Assembly: GCA_913041135.1 (NCBI GenBank)
Contig: CAJWIF010000001.1
Coordinates: 1-64,000, forward strand
Source of the DNA: an uncultured Flavobacteriales bacterium
Lineage (GTDB): Bacteria; Bacteroidota; Bacteroidia; Flavobacteriales_D; Sanyastnellaceae
Length of the DNA stretch: 64,000 bases
Direction: 5' to 3'
Every line of letters begins with the position of its first letter. The stretch's first letter is position 1. The notes beneath the pieces are model-generated. The model saw only the letters and a program-made list of their open reading frames with translations. It made no database searches and was not told the DNA's origin. The translations under genes were made by a program, and so were the position numbers. Below are positions 26,887 to 35,673 of the stretch, one piece after another.

Positions 26887-28917
26887 TCAATCAAAGGCTT
26901 GATCAATGAGCGCGTCTGAAGCATGCTGAGCCACGGTGACTTTCAATAGCGGCTCACGTTCCATGGCCCGCTGTATCGCCCATTCGGCTCCTTTATTGCG
27001 CGCCCAACTGCGACGCGCTATGCCATTGTTGACGTCCCAATGCAGCATCGCCGTCAGTCGCCGTTCAGCTTCAGAACTCCCGTCGATGACCATACCAAAC
27101 CCGCCATTCACCACTTCGCCCCAACCTACGCCTCCTCCATTGTGCAGCGAAATCCACGTCGCTCCGCGAAACGCATCGCCCGCAAAGTTCTGTACTGCCA
27201 TATCCGCTGTAAACGCTGATCCATCATAGATGTTGGACGTCTCCCGATACGGAGAATCTGTGCCACTGACATCGTGGTGGTCCCGGCCCAAAACAACCGG
27301 TCCTTTCAGTCGACCGTCCGCGATGGCATCATTGAACGCTTTCGCGATCTGCATTCGGCCTTCCGCGTCAGCGTACAGAATGCGGGCTTGAGAGCCTACA
27401 ACCAGACGATTTGCTTTTGCTCCTTGGATCCAGCGGATGTTGTCTTCCATCTGCTGGCGAATTTCAACGGGGGCCTCTTTCATAAGTGCTTCCAATACGT
27501 CGCAAGCAATGCTATCGGTCACTTCCAAATCCGCAGGATCTCCACTTCCACACACCCAACGAAACGGTCCAAACCCAAAATCAAAACACATCGGGCCCAT
27601 GATATCCTGAACATAGCTTGGATATCGAAATTCAAGCCCGCTTGGAGCCATCACGTCTGCTCCTGCGCGCGATGCCTCCAATAAAAAAGCATTGCCATAA
27701 TCAAAGAAGTACGTACCGCGTGCCGTGTGCTTGTTGACCGCTGTAGCATGACGAACCAAGGAGGCTTTCACGCAGGCTTCAAATTTTTCAGGGTCATTCG
27801 CCATCATCTCGTTGGCTTCTTCAAACTCCAATCCCATGGGGTAATATCCCCCTGCCCAAGGATTGTGTAGTGATGTCTGGTCTGAACCCAGGTCCACAAA
27901 AACCTGGGCCTCATCAAATGCTTCCCACACATCCACAACATTACCGATGTAGGCATACGATTCTGCGCGTTTTGCCAAAACAGAGGCTTTCACTTGCGTG
28001 ACCAAGTCGTTCACATCTTCAATCAAATGATCCACCCACCCTTGTTCGTGACGCTTGCGAGCTGCGGCCGGATTGACCTCAGCTGTGACACTGACAACAC
28101 CAGCAATATTCCCTGCTTTGGGTTGAGCGCCGCTCATCCCACCCAATCCGGCGGTGACGAATAGTTTACCTGCTGTTCCTGTACCTGTTTTATCGTTCAT
28201 ACGAACGGCATTGAGCACCGTGATGGTCGTACCGTGAACGATGCCTTGGGGGCCGATGTACATGTAGGATCCCGCCGTCATTTGACCGTACTGAGAAACA
28301 CCCATCGCGTTCATACGCTCCCAATCATCCGGCTTCGAGTAGTTTGGAATAACCATACCATTGGTAGCGACAACACGCGGAGCTTCCTTATTGGAAGGAA
28401 ATAATCCCATAGGGTGTCCACTGTAAATCGCCAACGTCTGCTCTTCCGTCATTTCACTGAGGTACCGCATGGTCAAGCGGTATTGTGCCCAATTCTGGAA
28501 AACACCACCGTTCCCGCCATAAGTAATCAACTCATCCGGATGTTGAGCCACTGCGGGGTCCAGATTGTTTTGGATCATCAGCATGATTCCTGCAGCTTGG
28601 GTACAACGAGACGGATAGCTCTCGATGGGCCGCGCGTGCATGGAGTAGGTCGGCTTCAAGCGGTACATGTATATCCGTCCAAAGTCCTTGAGTTCTTGAG
28701 CAAATTCTGGGGCCAACACTTCGTGCTGATCCGATGGGAAATAACGCAACGCATTGCGCAACGCCAGTTTTTTCTCTACGGCCGTCAGGATGTCCTTTCG
28801 AACAGGCGCGTGGCTCCATTCATCTGACCGCGCTTTAAAAGCGGGCAATTCCGAAGGAATTCCCTCTGCAATAGCCGCATGAAACGCTTGATTGGTTGTA
28901 CTCGATTCGTGCTTCAT
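26887..28917 (-). CDS. hutU: Urocanate hydratase
   Basis: This is the NAD-dependent enzyme of histidine degradation that converts urocanate to imidazolonepropionate. Its 676 residues match the long form seen in Bacteroidota, while the Pseudomonas enzyme is about 560. Conserved segments include YGGNGGVFQNWAQYRLTM, the NAD-region FVTAGLGGMSGAQPKAG, FDYGNAFLLEA and GPVVLGRDHHDVSGTDSPYR. The ATG overlaps the stop of a 53-codon DUF5522 gene (ATGA), so translation is coupled. The other hut genes (hutH, hutI, hutG) are not in the window. Confidence 0.96.
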   Translation of the reverse strand: MKHESSTTNQAFHAAIAEGIPSELPAFKARSDEWSHAPVRKDILTAVEKKLALRNALRYFPSDQHEVLAPEFAQELKDFGRIYMYRLKPTYSMHARPIESYPSRCTQAAGIMLMIQNNLDPAVAQHPDELITYGGNGGVFQNWAQYRLTMRYLSEMTEEQTLAIYSGHPMGLFPSNKEAPRVVATNGMVIPNYSKPDDWERMNAMGVSQYGQMTAGSYMYIGPQGIVHGTTITVLNAVRMNDKTGTGTAGKLFVTAGLGGMSGAQPKAGNIAGVVSVTAEVNPAAARKRHEQGWVDHLIEDVNDLVTQVKASVLAKRAESYAYIGNVVDVWEAFDEAQVFVDLGSDQTSLHNPWAGGYYPMGLEFEEANEMMANDPEKFEACVKASLVRHATAVNKHTARGTYFFDYGNAFLLEASRAGADVMAPSGLEFRYPSYVQDIMGPMCFDFGFGPFRWVCGSGDPADLEVTDSIACDVLEALMKEAPVEIRQQMEDNIRWIQGAKANRLVVGSQARILYADAEGRMQIAKAFNDAIADGRLKGPVVLGRDHHDVSGTDSPYRETSNIYDGSAFTADMAVQNFAGDAFRGATWISLHNGGGVGWGEVVNGGFGMVIDGSSEAERRLTAMLHWDVNNGIARRSWARNKGAEWAIQRAMEREPLLKVTVAQHASDALIDQAFD

Positions 28918-29075
28918 CCTTTGTTGGTTTTTCCCGTGCGTTTATCATAGCCGAATGGACAATGCTTGCATCCACTCAAACAACAATGACCCCGCTTGAG
29001 GTGGTATTGTTCCGTGAACACCACAAATCCTTCCGGACTGTGATAAAAATCTCCTGGTTCCAAATCGTCCCGCAT
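28914..29075 (-). CDS. Small DUF5522-type cysteine-rich protein
   Basis: This is a 53-residue open reading frame below usual length cut-offs. The sequence has the DUF5522 hallmark: GDFYHSPEGFVVFTEQYHL, then KRGHCCLSGCKHCPFGYDKR, a CC-x3-C-x2-C cysteine cluster that probably binds zinc or a cluster. The start is the ATG at 29075, four bases after a TAAATTTG promoter box. The TGA overlaps the hutU ATG. The function of the family is unknown to me. The placement suggests a role linked to hutU or simply shared transcription. I regard the gene as real because motif, promoter and coupling agree. Confidence 0.85.
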   Translation of the reverse strand: MRDDLEPGDFYHSPEGFVVFTEQYHLKRGHCCLSGCKHCPFGYDKRTGKTNKG

Positions 29076-29079
29076 GTTG

Positions 29080-29087
29080 CAAATTTA
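29080..29087 (-). promoter_or_regulatory. -7 box (TAAATTTG) of the DUF5522-hutU operon, leaderless layout
   Basis: TAAATTTG on the minus strand fits TAnnTTTG and ends four bases before the DUF5522 ATG. It lies in the 18-base gap between this gene and the divergent PLP-enzyme gene. Confidence 0.6.
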
Positions 29088-29093
29088 CCATCT

Positions 29094-30062
29094 ATGAAGT
29101 CGACTGACATCCCCTTCTGGCCCCAACCTAAAACTGAACGTGTTCACTGGTCCGTTTCTGAGCAGGCCGGCGTGGATTTGTGGGTGCGCCGTTTGGATGC
29201 CATTCCTGGGCCTTCCCCAGGAAACAAAGCCTGGAAACTTCACTGGCATCTAGAAAAAGCACAGCAAACTGTTTCCAAGTCCCTCCTCACCTTTGGAGGC
29301 CCCTGGTCCAATCACCTCCATGCCGTTGCAGCCGCTGGTCGCGTTCGAGGCATCCGAACCATTGGCATTGTCCGAGGCGAACGGCCCTCCAATGAAGAAG
29401 ATCTTACAGCAACTTTGCAGGATTGCGAAGCATGGGGGATGACCTTGTTCTTCGTGAGCCGCGCTGAATATGCTGAAAAGCACACTGATTTTTTCAAAGC
29501 GTGGCTGCGTGATCAGTTTGACAACCCCTGGATTGTCCCTGAAGGGGGAGCCGACGCCTGGGGGGTCATGGGAAGTCAAAAGCTGATCGAGCCCGATGAC
29601 ATCAACAGTCCTTGGGATGCTATTTTAGTGGCAGCAGGAACCGGCACTACAGCCGCCGGAATGGCCATTGGCCTCAAAGGAGTTAGCCCATTAATTGTTT
29701 GCAGCGCGCTGAAAGGATGGAAGCCTTTGGAGGCCATGCAAACGTTGATTGAATCCACAGTCAATGATGGTCTTTGGGCCGGCGATATGGTGGAAAACAT
29801 CGTGTCATGGGAAGATGCGCATGAGGGTGGGTTTGCAAAACGCTCTCCTGAATTGATGGAATGCATGGACGCCTGGGAAAGGGAAACGAACATCGAGTTG
29901 GATGCGGTGTATACCGGAAAACTTGTGCTCGCACTGAAGCGTAGATTGGAAACGGATCCTGTCAACCGTCCCGCATTTTTATCTCGAGGCGCTCGAATCT
30001 TGATGCTCCACAGTGGCGGAGTGCAAGGAAATCGATCTTGGAAAACGAAATACAAGCGTTGA
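29094..30062 (+). CDS. PLP-dependent ACC deaminase/D-cysteine desulfhydrase family protein
   Basis: This is a fold-type II PLP enzyme of 322 residues from the ATG at 29094. The PLP-lysine motif is GNKAWKLHWHLEKA, and TFGGPWSNHLHAVAAAG is the substrate/phosphate loop typical of the ACC deaminase and D-cysteine desulfhydrase family. AAGTGTTAAGMAIGL binds the PLP phosphate. The family members act on D-cysteine, 1-aminocyclopropane-1-carboxylate or related amino acids; the exact substrate cannot be told. Reading upstream to 28896 would run through the divergent DUF5522 gene and is rejected. Confidence 0.9.
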   Translation: MKSTDIPFWPQPKTERVHWSVSEQAGVDLWVRRLDAIPGPSPGNKAWKLHWHLEKAQQTVSKSLLTFGGPWSNHLHAVAAAGRVRGIRTIGIVRGERPSNEEDLTATLQDCEAWGMTLFFVSRAEYAEKHTDFFKAWLRDQFDNPWIVPEGGADAWGVMGSQKLIEPDDINSPWDAILVAAGTGTTAAGMAIGLKGVSPLIVCSALKGWKPLEAMQTLIESTVNDGLWAGDMVENIVSWEDAHEGGFAKRSPELMECMDAWERETNIELDAVYTGKLVLALKRRLETDPVNRPAFLSRGARILMLHSGGVQGNRSWKTKYKR

Positions 30063-30086
30063 GGCGCACCGTGCTGTTCCGCGCAC

Positions 30087-30094
30087 TAAATTTG
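30087..30094 (+). promoter_or_regulatory. -7 box (TAAATTTG) upstream of purF
   Basis: TAAATTTG fits TAnnTTTG and is 37 bases before the purF ATG, so this transcript would carry a leader of about 30 bases. No clear -33 TTG at ideal spacing is seen. Confidence 0.45.
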
Positions 30095-30131
30095 GCACTC
30101 ATCGTCAAAACGGACCTCTTTTTCGCATTCC

Positions 30132-32027
30132 ATGAGTGATTTCCTTCAGCACGAATGTGGCGTTGCCATGATGCGGCTCAAAAAGCCATTGCAGCATTAC
30201 ATCGATAAGTACGGTACAGCCTTTTATGGCCTCAACAAAATGTACCTGCTTATGGAAAAGCAGCACAACCGAGGTCAAGATGGAGCGGGATTGGCCAACA
30301 TCAAATTGGATGTCCCCGCTGGAAGCCGTTACATCTCGCGGGTCCGTTCCGTAGACTCCCGCCCCATTCATGATGTGTTTTCGCGCATTATGCCTCGATT
30401 TGAGGGTTTGACCGCCGAACAACTCCAAGACGCTGACTTCCTACAACGCGAGTTTGCCTTTACGGGAGAATTGTTTTTAGCGCATCTGCGATACGGCACC
30501 TATGGAAAAAACGAAGTGGAGAACTGCCACCCTTTTCTCCGTCAAAACAATTGGAGAACGCGAAACTTGGTGGTGGCCGGCAACTTCAACATGACCAATA
30601 CGGACGAGCTTTTTCAGAAGCTTGTCGCGTTGGGACAGCACCCGAAGGAGGAGGCCGATACCGTCACCATCTTGGAGCGCATTGGTCACTTCCTCGATGA
30701 GGAAAATCAACAGCTTTTTGACAAGTTAAAGAATGACGGTATTGACGATCACCGTGAAATCAGCGCACGCATTGGCGAGTCGCTTGATGTTCAGAAAATA
30801 CTTACACATGCGGCCAATTCATTGGATGGCGGGTATGTCATGTGCGGTCTCATTGGACATGGCGATGCCTTTGTTATGCGAGACCCCAATGGAATTCGAC
30901 CTGCGTTTTGGTTTGAAGATGATGAGATTGTCGTTGTTGCCAGTGAGCGACCGGTCATCCAAACAGCTTTCAACTTGTCCGCAGATCAGATAAAAGAGGT
31001 CGCCCCTGGACATGCGTTGATTATCAAGCGTGACGGTTCTGTTTCCATGCCTCAGGTGAAACAACCGGGCGAGCAGAAATCGTGCAGTTTTGAGCGGATT
31101 TATTTCAGCCGAGGAAACGACGCATCCATTTACAACGAGCGCAAGGCTTTGGGACGGTATTTGGTCCCGAAGATTTTGGAGGCTGTGGAACACGATCTAG
31201 AACATACCGTCACCAGTTTCATTCCAAACACCGCTGAAGTTTCATTCTATGGCCTCATCAAGGGAATGGAGGACTACCTCAACCAAGCCAAGATTGCGCG
31301 CATCATTGGGTTGGGTTCAAATCCGAATCCTGGAGAAATCCAAGACATCCTGAGTGAACGCATGCGCATCGAAAAGGTCGCCATCAAGGATGCGAAGTTG
31401 CGCACGTTCATTACAGAGGATGCTAACCGAGATGACTTGGTGGCCCACGTTTATGACATCGCTTATGGCACTGTTGAAGCGGGAGTTGATAATTTGGTTG
31501 TGATCGATGACAGCATCGTTCGTGGAACCACGCTTAAAAAATCCATTCTGCGGATCTTAGACCGCTTGGGTCCAAAACGCATCGTCGTAGCATCCAGTGC
31601 TCCGCAAATTCGATACCCCGATTGCTATGGCATTGATATGGCCCGGATGGGCGACTTCATTGCTTTCCAAGCAGCCGTCAGCCTGATTAAGAAGCGCGGA
31701 TTGGAGCACATTCTAACCGAAACCCTTGCCGCTTGCAAAGCACAGGTTGAATTACCGAAAGAAGACAACGTCAACCAGGTCAAAGCAGTTTACGACCCCT
31801 TCACTCCTGAAGAAATCAGTGAGGAAATTTCATTGCTGCTGACACCTGTAGGAATGAATGCGGAAGTCAAAATCGTCTATCAGAGTATTGAAGGACTCCA
31901 TGCGTCTTGCCCTGATCACACCGGTGATTGGTACTTCACCGGTGATTTTCCGACACCCGGCGGTCACAAAGTCGTAAACCGGGCGTTTGTGTATTACATG
32001 GAAGGCCGGAGCGAACGGGCCTACTAA
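30132..32027 (+). CDS. purF: Amidophosphoribosyltransferase, long Bacteroidota form
   Basis: This is the first enzyme of purine synthesis, making phosphoribosylamine from PRPP and glutamine. The N-terminal class II glutamine amidotransferase domain has its catalytic Cys at residue 9 (HECGVAMM), so an eight-residue propeptide must be removed. Next come EKQHNRGQDGAG and LGHVRYGT-like AHLRYGTYGKN. The C-terminal phosphoribosyltransferase domain has the PRPP loop NLVVIDDSIVRGTT. At 631 residues it is about 120 longer than E. coli PurF, as in other Flavobacteriia. The stop is one base from the convergent T9SS gene. Confidence 0.93.
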   Translation: MSDFLQHECGVAMMRLKKPLQHYIDKYGTAFYGLNKMYLLMEKQHNRGQDGAGLANIKLDVPAGSRYISRVRSVDSRPIHDVFSRIMPRFEGLTAEQLQDADFLQREFAFTGELFLAHLRYGTYGKNEVENCHPFLRQNNWRTRNLVVAGNFNMTNTDELFQKLVALGQHPKEEADTVTILERIGHFLDEENQQLFDKLKNDGIDDHREISARIGESLDVQKILTHAANSLDGGYVMCGLIGHGDAFVMRDPNGIRPAFWFEDDEIVVVASERPVIQTAFNLSADQIKEVAPGHALIIKRDGSVSMPQVKQPGEQKSCSFERIYFSRGNDASIYNERKALGRYLVPKILEAVEHDLEHTVTSFIPNTAEVSFYGLIKGMEDYLNQAKIARIIGLGSNPNPGEIQDILSERMRIEKVAIKDAKLRTFITEDANRDDLVAHVYDIAYGTVEAGVDNLVVIDDSIVRGTTLKKSILRILDRLGPKRIVVASSAPQIRYPDCYGIDMARMGDFIAFQAAVSLIKKRGLEHILTETLAACKAQVELPKEDNVNQVKAVYDPFTPEEISEEISLLLTPVGMNAEVKIVYQSIEGLHASCPDHTGDWYFTGDFPTPGGHKVVNRAFVYYMEGRSERAY

Positions 32028-32028
32028 C

Positions 32029-33015
32029 TCAATGCGCGATCACCAAGCGTTGCGATTGATCTGTGCGGCTTGAGCGCACGAGATACACACCTTCTGCGAG
32101 TCCGCTCACGTCTACATTCAAGGATGATTGGCCAAACGTGAATTGACTTTGCATCACGACTTTACCATCCATCGACACCAATTCAATGGTTTCTGAAGCC
32201 ATTCCGGTACTTCGAAAAAAGGTCACGGCATCCGAAGCGGGGTTGGGCATCATGCCCCATGTCGGCAATGAAGTGATGTCTTCTATTCCGAGCACATAGC
32301 TATCCATCCATATGCTGTAGTCATAAGAATTCGAGACCGGAGTGCCACCAACCGGAACATCGTAGGTAGAGACTTGCACCGCCCCCATGAGTGCAAAGCC
32401 ATAATCGCTCGACACCAAGCCATCCAGCTCAATTGTGAATTCCAACGTTCCCGCGAAAGTCGAGTCCAAAAACACTTCTGTTGAATGAATGTGATACACA
32501 TCCTCATACACCTCTCCGCCTGGTAATGTCAATGAACCGGATGACAAGCATTCAGTCGCAATTGATCCTGTGCGATAGATCATAATACCTGCAGCGCCAT
32601 ATTCTGCCGCATACGTGTCTTCCCAAGTTTCTCCAATAGCAAAAGGATACGGCAGAGCTATAGCAGGGTCGGAATAGACCACAACCAATGTACCATCAGT
32701 ACCCCCGTGGTACGTCGCATTTTCATCAAAAGAATAGAATGTCTGTTCCTCTCCATCGTCCACTACAAATGTGGCGTTGGGAAAGGACTTGCCCAATGAA
32801 GAACTCGGCGCATCGCCAAAGCTAAGCCCAAGCGACTGCTCAGGCACCAGCGCACTGAAGTCCCAATTCTGATTGGAGGTTCCCGTGTCCTCAATGACCG
32901 CATAAGCTCCAAGCATCCGTATTGTCGATTCCCCCGCTTCAATGGGGGGCGACATCAATTGAGCACTCAAAGCCAAGGGTAGAAAGAGAAGAATAGGGGC
33001 TACGTGACGAAACAT
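32029..33015 (-). CDS. Secreted T9SS type A sorting-domain protein
   Basis: The protein is 328 residues. A signal peptide (FRHVAPILLFLPLALSAQL) is followed by a beta-rich body of about 220 residues with no family I recognise. A type A T9SS C-terminal domain ends it: MMPNPASDAVTFF, then VSMDGKVVMQS and AEGVYLVRSSRT with the basic terminal QRLVIAH. It should be exported by Sec, moved over the outer membrane by the type IX system and its tail cleaved. The body is rich in Gly, Ser, Thr and Asp, like many surface proteins. Function is unknown. Confidence 0.88.
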   Translation of the reverse strand: MFRHVAPILLFLPLALSAQLMSPPIEAGESTIRMLGAYAVIEDTGTSNQNWDFSALVPEQSLGLSFGDAPSSSLGKSFPNATFVVDDGEEQTFYSFDENATYHGGTDGTLVVVYSDPAIALPYPFAIGETWEDTYAAEYGAAGIMIYRTGSIATECLSSGSLTLPGGEVYEDVYHIHSTEVFLDSTFAGTLEFTIELDGLVSSDYGFALMGAVQVSTYDVPVGGTPVSNSYDYSIWMDSYVLGIEDITSLPTWGMMPNPASDAVTFFRSTGMASETIELVSMDGKVVMQSQFTFGQSSLNVDVSGLAEGVYLVRSSRTDQSQRLVIAH

Positions 33016-33040
33016 GGGATGTATTTTTAATCGTTCGTTC

Positions 33041-33048
33041 CAAATATA
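33041..33048 (-). promoter_or_regulatory. -7 box (TATATTTG) of the T9SS type A gene
   Basis: TATATTTG on the minus strand fits TAnnTTTG and is 25 bases before the ATG at 33015. Confidence 0.5.
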
Positions 33049-33103
33049 CCGACTTGAAACCCCTATTTTATTGATTCAAAGGCCAAAAAGCACTTCAAAA
33101 GAA

Positions 33104-33128
33104 AAGCGCCTCCACAAGGGAAGCGCTT
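33104..33128 (-). terminator. Intrinsic terminator after tRNA-Leu
   Basis: On the minus strand AAGCGCTTCC and GGAGGCGCTT form a ten-pair stem (one G-U) with a five-base loop, directly followed by TTCTTTT. It begins about a dozen bases after the tRNA 3' end. Confidence 0.8.
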
Positions 33129-33139
33129 TACGTTGTTTG

Positions 33140-33221
33140 TACCCGGAGTGGGAATCGAACCCACACTCCTTTCGGAACACGAGTTTGAGTCGTGCGCGTC
33201 TACCAGTTCCGCCATCCGGGC
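33140..33221 (-). tRNA. tRNA-Leu (anticodon CAA)
   Basis: The minus strand reads GCCCGGATGGCGGAACTGG at the 5' end, with a D-arm containing GGTAGACGC. The anticodon arm is CACGA-CTCAAAC-TCGTG, giving anticodon CAA. A long class II variable arm follows, then the T-arm GTGGGTTCGATTCCCAC and the 3' acceptor strand TCCGGGT with discriminator A. CCA is not encoded. The first acceptor pair is G-U. The gene has its own promoter and terminator. Confidence 0.95.
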
Positions 33222-33230
33222 AAGGGTCGA

Positions 33231-33238
33231 CAAAAATA
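33231..33238 (-). promoter_or_regulatory. -7 box (TATTTTTG) of tRNA-Leu
   Basis: TATTTTTG fits TAnnTTTG and is nine bases before the mature tRNA 5' end. A TTG lies 15 bases upstream as a possible -33 element. Confidence 0.6.
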
Positions 33239-33315
33239 GTAAAGGATTCGTAGCAATCTGCAATTATCTGCACGTTCTTCGCGCGGCGAAACGTTTACCC
33301 CTTCGCAAGACACTC

Positions 33316-35079
33316 ATGAAAGGCATCCGAAACATTGCGATCATCGCACACGTTGACCACGGAAAAACTACGCTTGTAGACAACATCATTCATCAGTGTC
33401 AAGCAGTTGATACTCGGAAAGAAACCGGTCAACTCATTCTTGATAACAACGATCTCGAACGTGAACGCGGCATTACGATTCTCTCAAAAAATGTTTCCGC
33501 AAATTGGAAAGGAGTCAAAATTAACATCCTTGACACCCCTGGTCACGCCGATTTTGGTGGTGAAGTAGAGCGTGTTTTGAAAATGGCCGATGCCGTTTTG
33601 TTGGTTGTTGATGCTTTCGAAGGGCCCATGCCACAAACTCGATTTGTGCTTGGAAAAGCCATTGAGTTAGGGCTGAAGCCGATTGTAGTGGTAAACAAAG
33701 TCGACAAGGAGAATTGTACGCCCGACATTGCACAAGAGCAAGTTTTTGACTTGATGTTCACCTTGGATGCCACCGAAGAGCAGTTAGACTTCCCTACAGT
33801 CTATGGTTCGGCCAAAATGGGATGGATGGGTCCGGATTGGGAAAAACCTACCACCGATATCACGCATTTGCTGGATGTCATCCTCGAGCACGTGCCTGAG
33901 GCGCCGTACCGCGAAGGAACCCCGTTGCTTCAAATCACGTCCCTTGATTACTCAAAGTACACCGGTCGTATTGCGATTGGGCGATTGTTCCGAGGCGACC
34001 TTCATGCGAACCAGGATTATGCATTGTGCACTAAAGACGGGAATCGCAAGGCAAGGGCCAAGGAATTGTTTGTTTTTGAGGGTTTGGGTAAAGAAAAGGT
34101 GGACCACGTGCGAAGCGGAGATCTCTGTGCAATCACAGGAATGGATGGCTTCGAAATCGGCGACACCATCAGCGACCTCGAAAACCCTGAGGTCATGGAG
34201 CGCATCGCAGTTGATGAGCCCACCATGTCGTTGCTCTTCACGATCAATACATCCCCTTTCCTTGGGCGTGACGGAAATTTGTTGACCAGCCGGCATATCC
34301 GCGAACGACTGGACGCAGAATTGCAGAAGAACTTAGCACTTCGCGTCGAGCCGACGGACAGCGAAGACAAGTGGACCGTTTACGGACGCGGTATTCTGCA
34401 TTTGTCCGTGCTGATCGAGACCATGCGTCGTGAAGGATACGAAATGCAAATTGGAAAGCCTCAAGTGCTGTTCAAAGAGATTGACGGTATCAAACACGAG
34501 CCGTTTGAGCATCTCGTCATCGATGTACCCGACGCAGTAGCAAGCAAGGCAACGGAGCTGGTAATGAAACGCAAGGGAATGCTCCAAGTCATGGAGGCCA
34601 AAGGCGCGTTGCAGCACATGGAATATCGCATTCCCTCCCGTGGCCTCATCGGTTTGCGGAACCAAGTTTTGACCGCTACATCTGGAGAAGCTGTTATGAC
34701 CCACCGCTTTGATGGCTATGAGCCGTATGCTGGAGAACTTGCTTCACGCTCCCTCGGCTCCTTGGTCAGTAAAGAAGGGGGTCAATCACGTGCCTTCGAA
34801 ATTGACCGTCTACAGGACCGCGGAACGTTCTTCATCGATTCAGGACAGGACATCTACGCAGGCCAAGTCATCGGCGAAAGTTCACGCGACAACGACATGG
34901 AATTGAACCTCGTCCGTGGAAAGCAGCTCAACAACATGCGATCGTCAGGTACCGACAAAAGCCTCAACATTGCCCCACCGCGAAAACTTTCCTTGGAAGA
35001 ATACATGGAGTGGATTGGCGATGATGAGTACCTTGAAGTCACTCCTAAGGCGCTGAGGGTAAGAAAGGTGCGGGGGTGA
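33316..35079 (+). CDS. typA: Translational GTPase TypA/BipA
   Basis: This is a ribosome-associated GTPase of the EF-G/LepA superfamily, involved in 50S assembly and stress adaptation. G1 is [11 protein letters not shown]2 lies in RERGITI, G3 is DTPGHADF and G4 is NKVDK. The C-terminal half has [20 protein letters not shown] and the BipA-specific tail [22 protein letters not shown]. The product is 587 residues from the ATG at 33316. Longer upstream reading would pass through the opposite-strand tRNA and is rejected. Confidence 0.97.
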   Translation: MKGIRNIAIIAHVDHGKTTLVDNIIHQCQAVDTRKETGQLILDNNDLERERGITILSKNVSANWKGVKINILDTPGHADFGGEVERVLKMADAVLLVVDAFEGPMPQTRFVLGKAIELGLKPIVVVNKVDKENCTPDIAQEQVFDLMFTLDATEEQLDFPTVYGSAKMGWMGPDWEKPTTDITHLLDVILEHVPEAPYREGTPLLQITSLDYSKYTGRIAIGRLFRGDLHANQDYALCTKDGNRKARAKELFVFEGLGKEKVDHVRSGDLCAITGMDGFEIGDTISDLENPEVMERIAVDEPTMSLLFTINTSPFLGRDGNLLTSRHIRERLDAELQKNLALRVEPTDSEDKWTVYGRGILHLSVLIETMRREGYEMQIGKPQVLFKEIDGIKHEPFEHLVIDVPDAVASKATELVMKRKGMLQVMEAKGALQHMEYRIPSRGLIGLRNQVLTATSGEAVMTHRFDGYEPYAGELASRSLGSLVSKEGGQSRAFEIDRLQDRGTFFIDSGQDIYAGQVIGESSRDNDMELNLVRGKQLNNMRSSGTDKSLNIAPPRKLSLEEYMEWIGDDEYLEVTPKALRVRKVRG

Positions 35080-35094
35080 AGTTATTGCCGTTAG

Positions 35095-35649
35095 ATGCCT
35101 CTAGAAGAAAAATCATACAAAAGAACCCGCGTTCTAGACGCTCGAGAAGAACGTACCGTTCGTTTTTTACGTTCTCATCTTGTTGAAGGGTCAAAGATTC
35201 TAGACCTTGGTATGCTGAATCCTTTATCGAAGGCGATGTCAAAGGCGGGGTATGATGTATCCAATACCTCTTCTCCGGACTTAGATGTTGACATAACATG
35301 CGCCAAACAAGATGGTTTTGACGCCTTTACCTCCTTCGAGGTTTTCGAGCACATGGTGAACCCCATGCCATTGCTTGCCTCGATCAAAGCTCCTGTCCTA
35401 TTTGCTTCTGTCCCGCTTTCCTTGTGGTTTGCAAAGGCGTATCGGGGAAATACGAAGGAGGATCAATTTGATGAGCATTATCACGAATTTGAGCCTTGGC
35501 AATTTGAATTACTGCTCAATAAATCTGGCTGGCGGATCACCCATGAAGAGCAGTGGGCCTCATACGAGCGATTTCCGAAAGGAATAAGACCCTTGCTCCG
35601 AAGGTTTTATCCGAGATACTATTTGGTTCGGGCCGTTCGAAAGCCGTGA
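35095..35649 (+). CDS. Class I SAM-dependent methyltransferase-like protein
   Basis: This is a short (184-residue) methyltransferase-like protein. Motif I is degenerate (GSKILDLGMLNPLS), followed by DVDITC and a post-motif FEVFEHMVNPMPLL segment, which resembles the methyltransferase type 11/12 pattern with EHxxxP. The C-terminal part DQFDEHYHEFEPWQFELLL also fits. The target is unknown; the following glycosyltransferase suggests a glycan or lipid substrate. It starts 15 bases after typA. Codon usage is more AT-rich than its neighbours, together with the next two genes. Confidence 0.7.
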   Translation: MPLEEKSYKRTRVLDAREERTVRFLRSHLVEGSKILDLGMLNPLSKAMSKAGYDVSNTSSPDLDVDITCAKQDGFDAFTSFEVFEHMVNPMPLLASIKAPVLFASVPLSLWFAKAYRGNTKEDQFDEHYHEFEPWQFELLLNKSGWRITHEEQWASYERFPKGIRPLLRRFYPRYYLVRAVRKP

Positions 35650-35673
35650 TCTCGAAAAAATTCAATTGATCGA

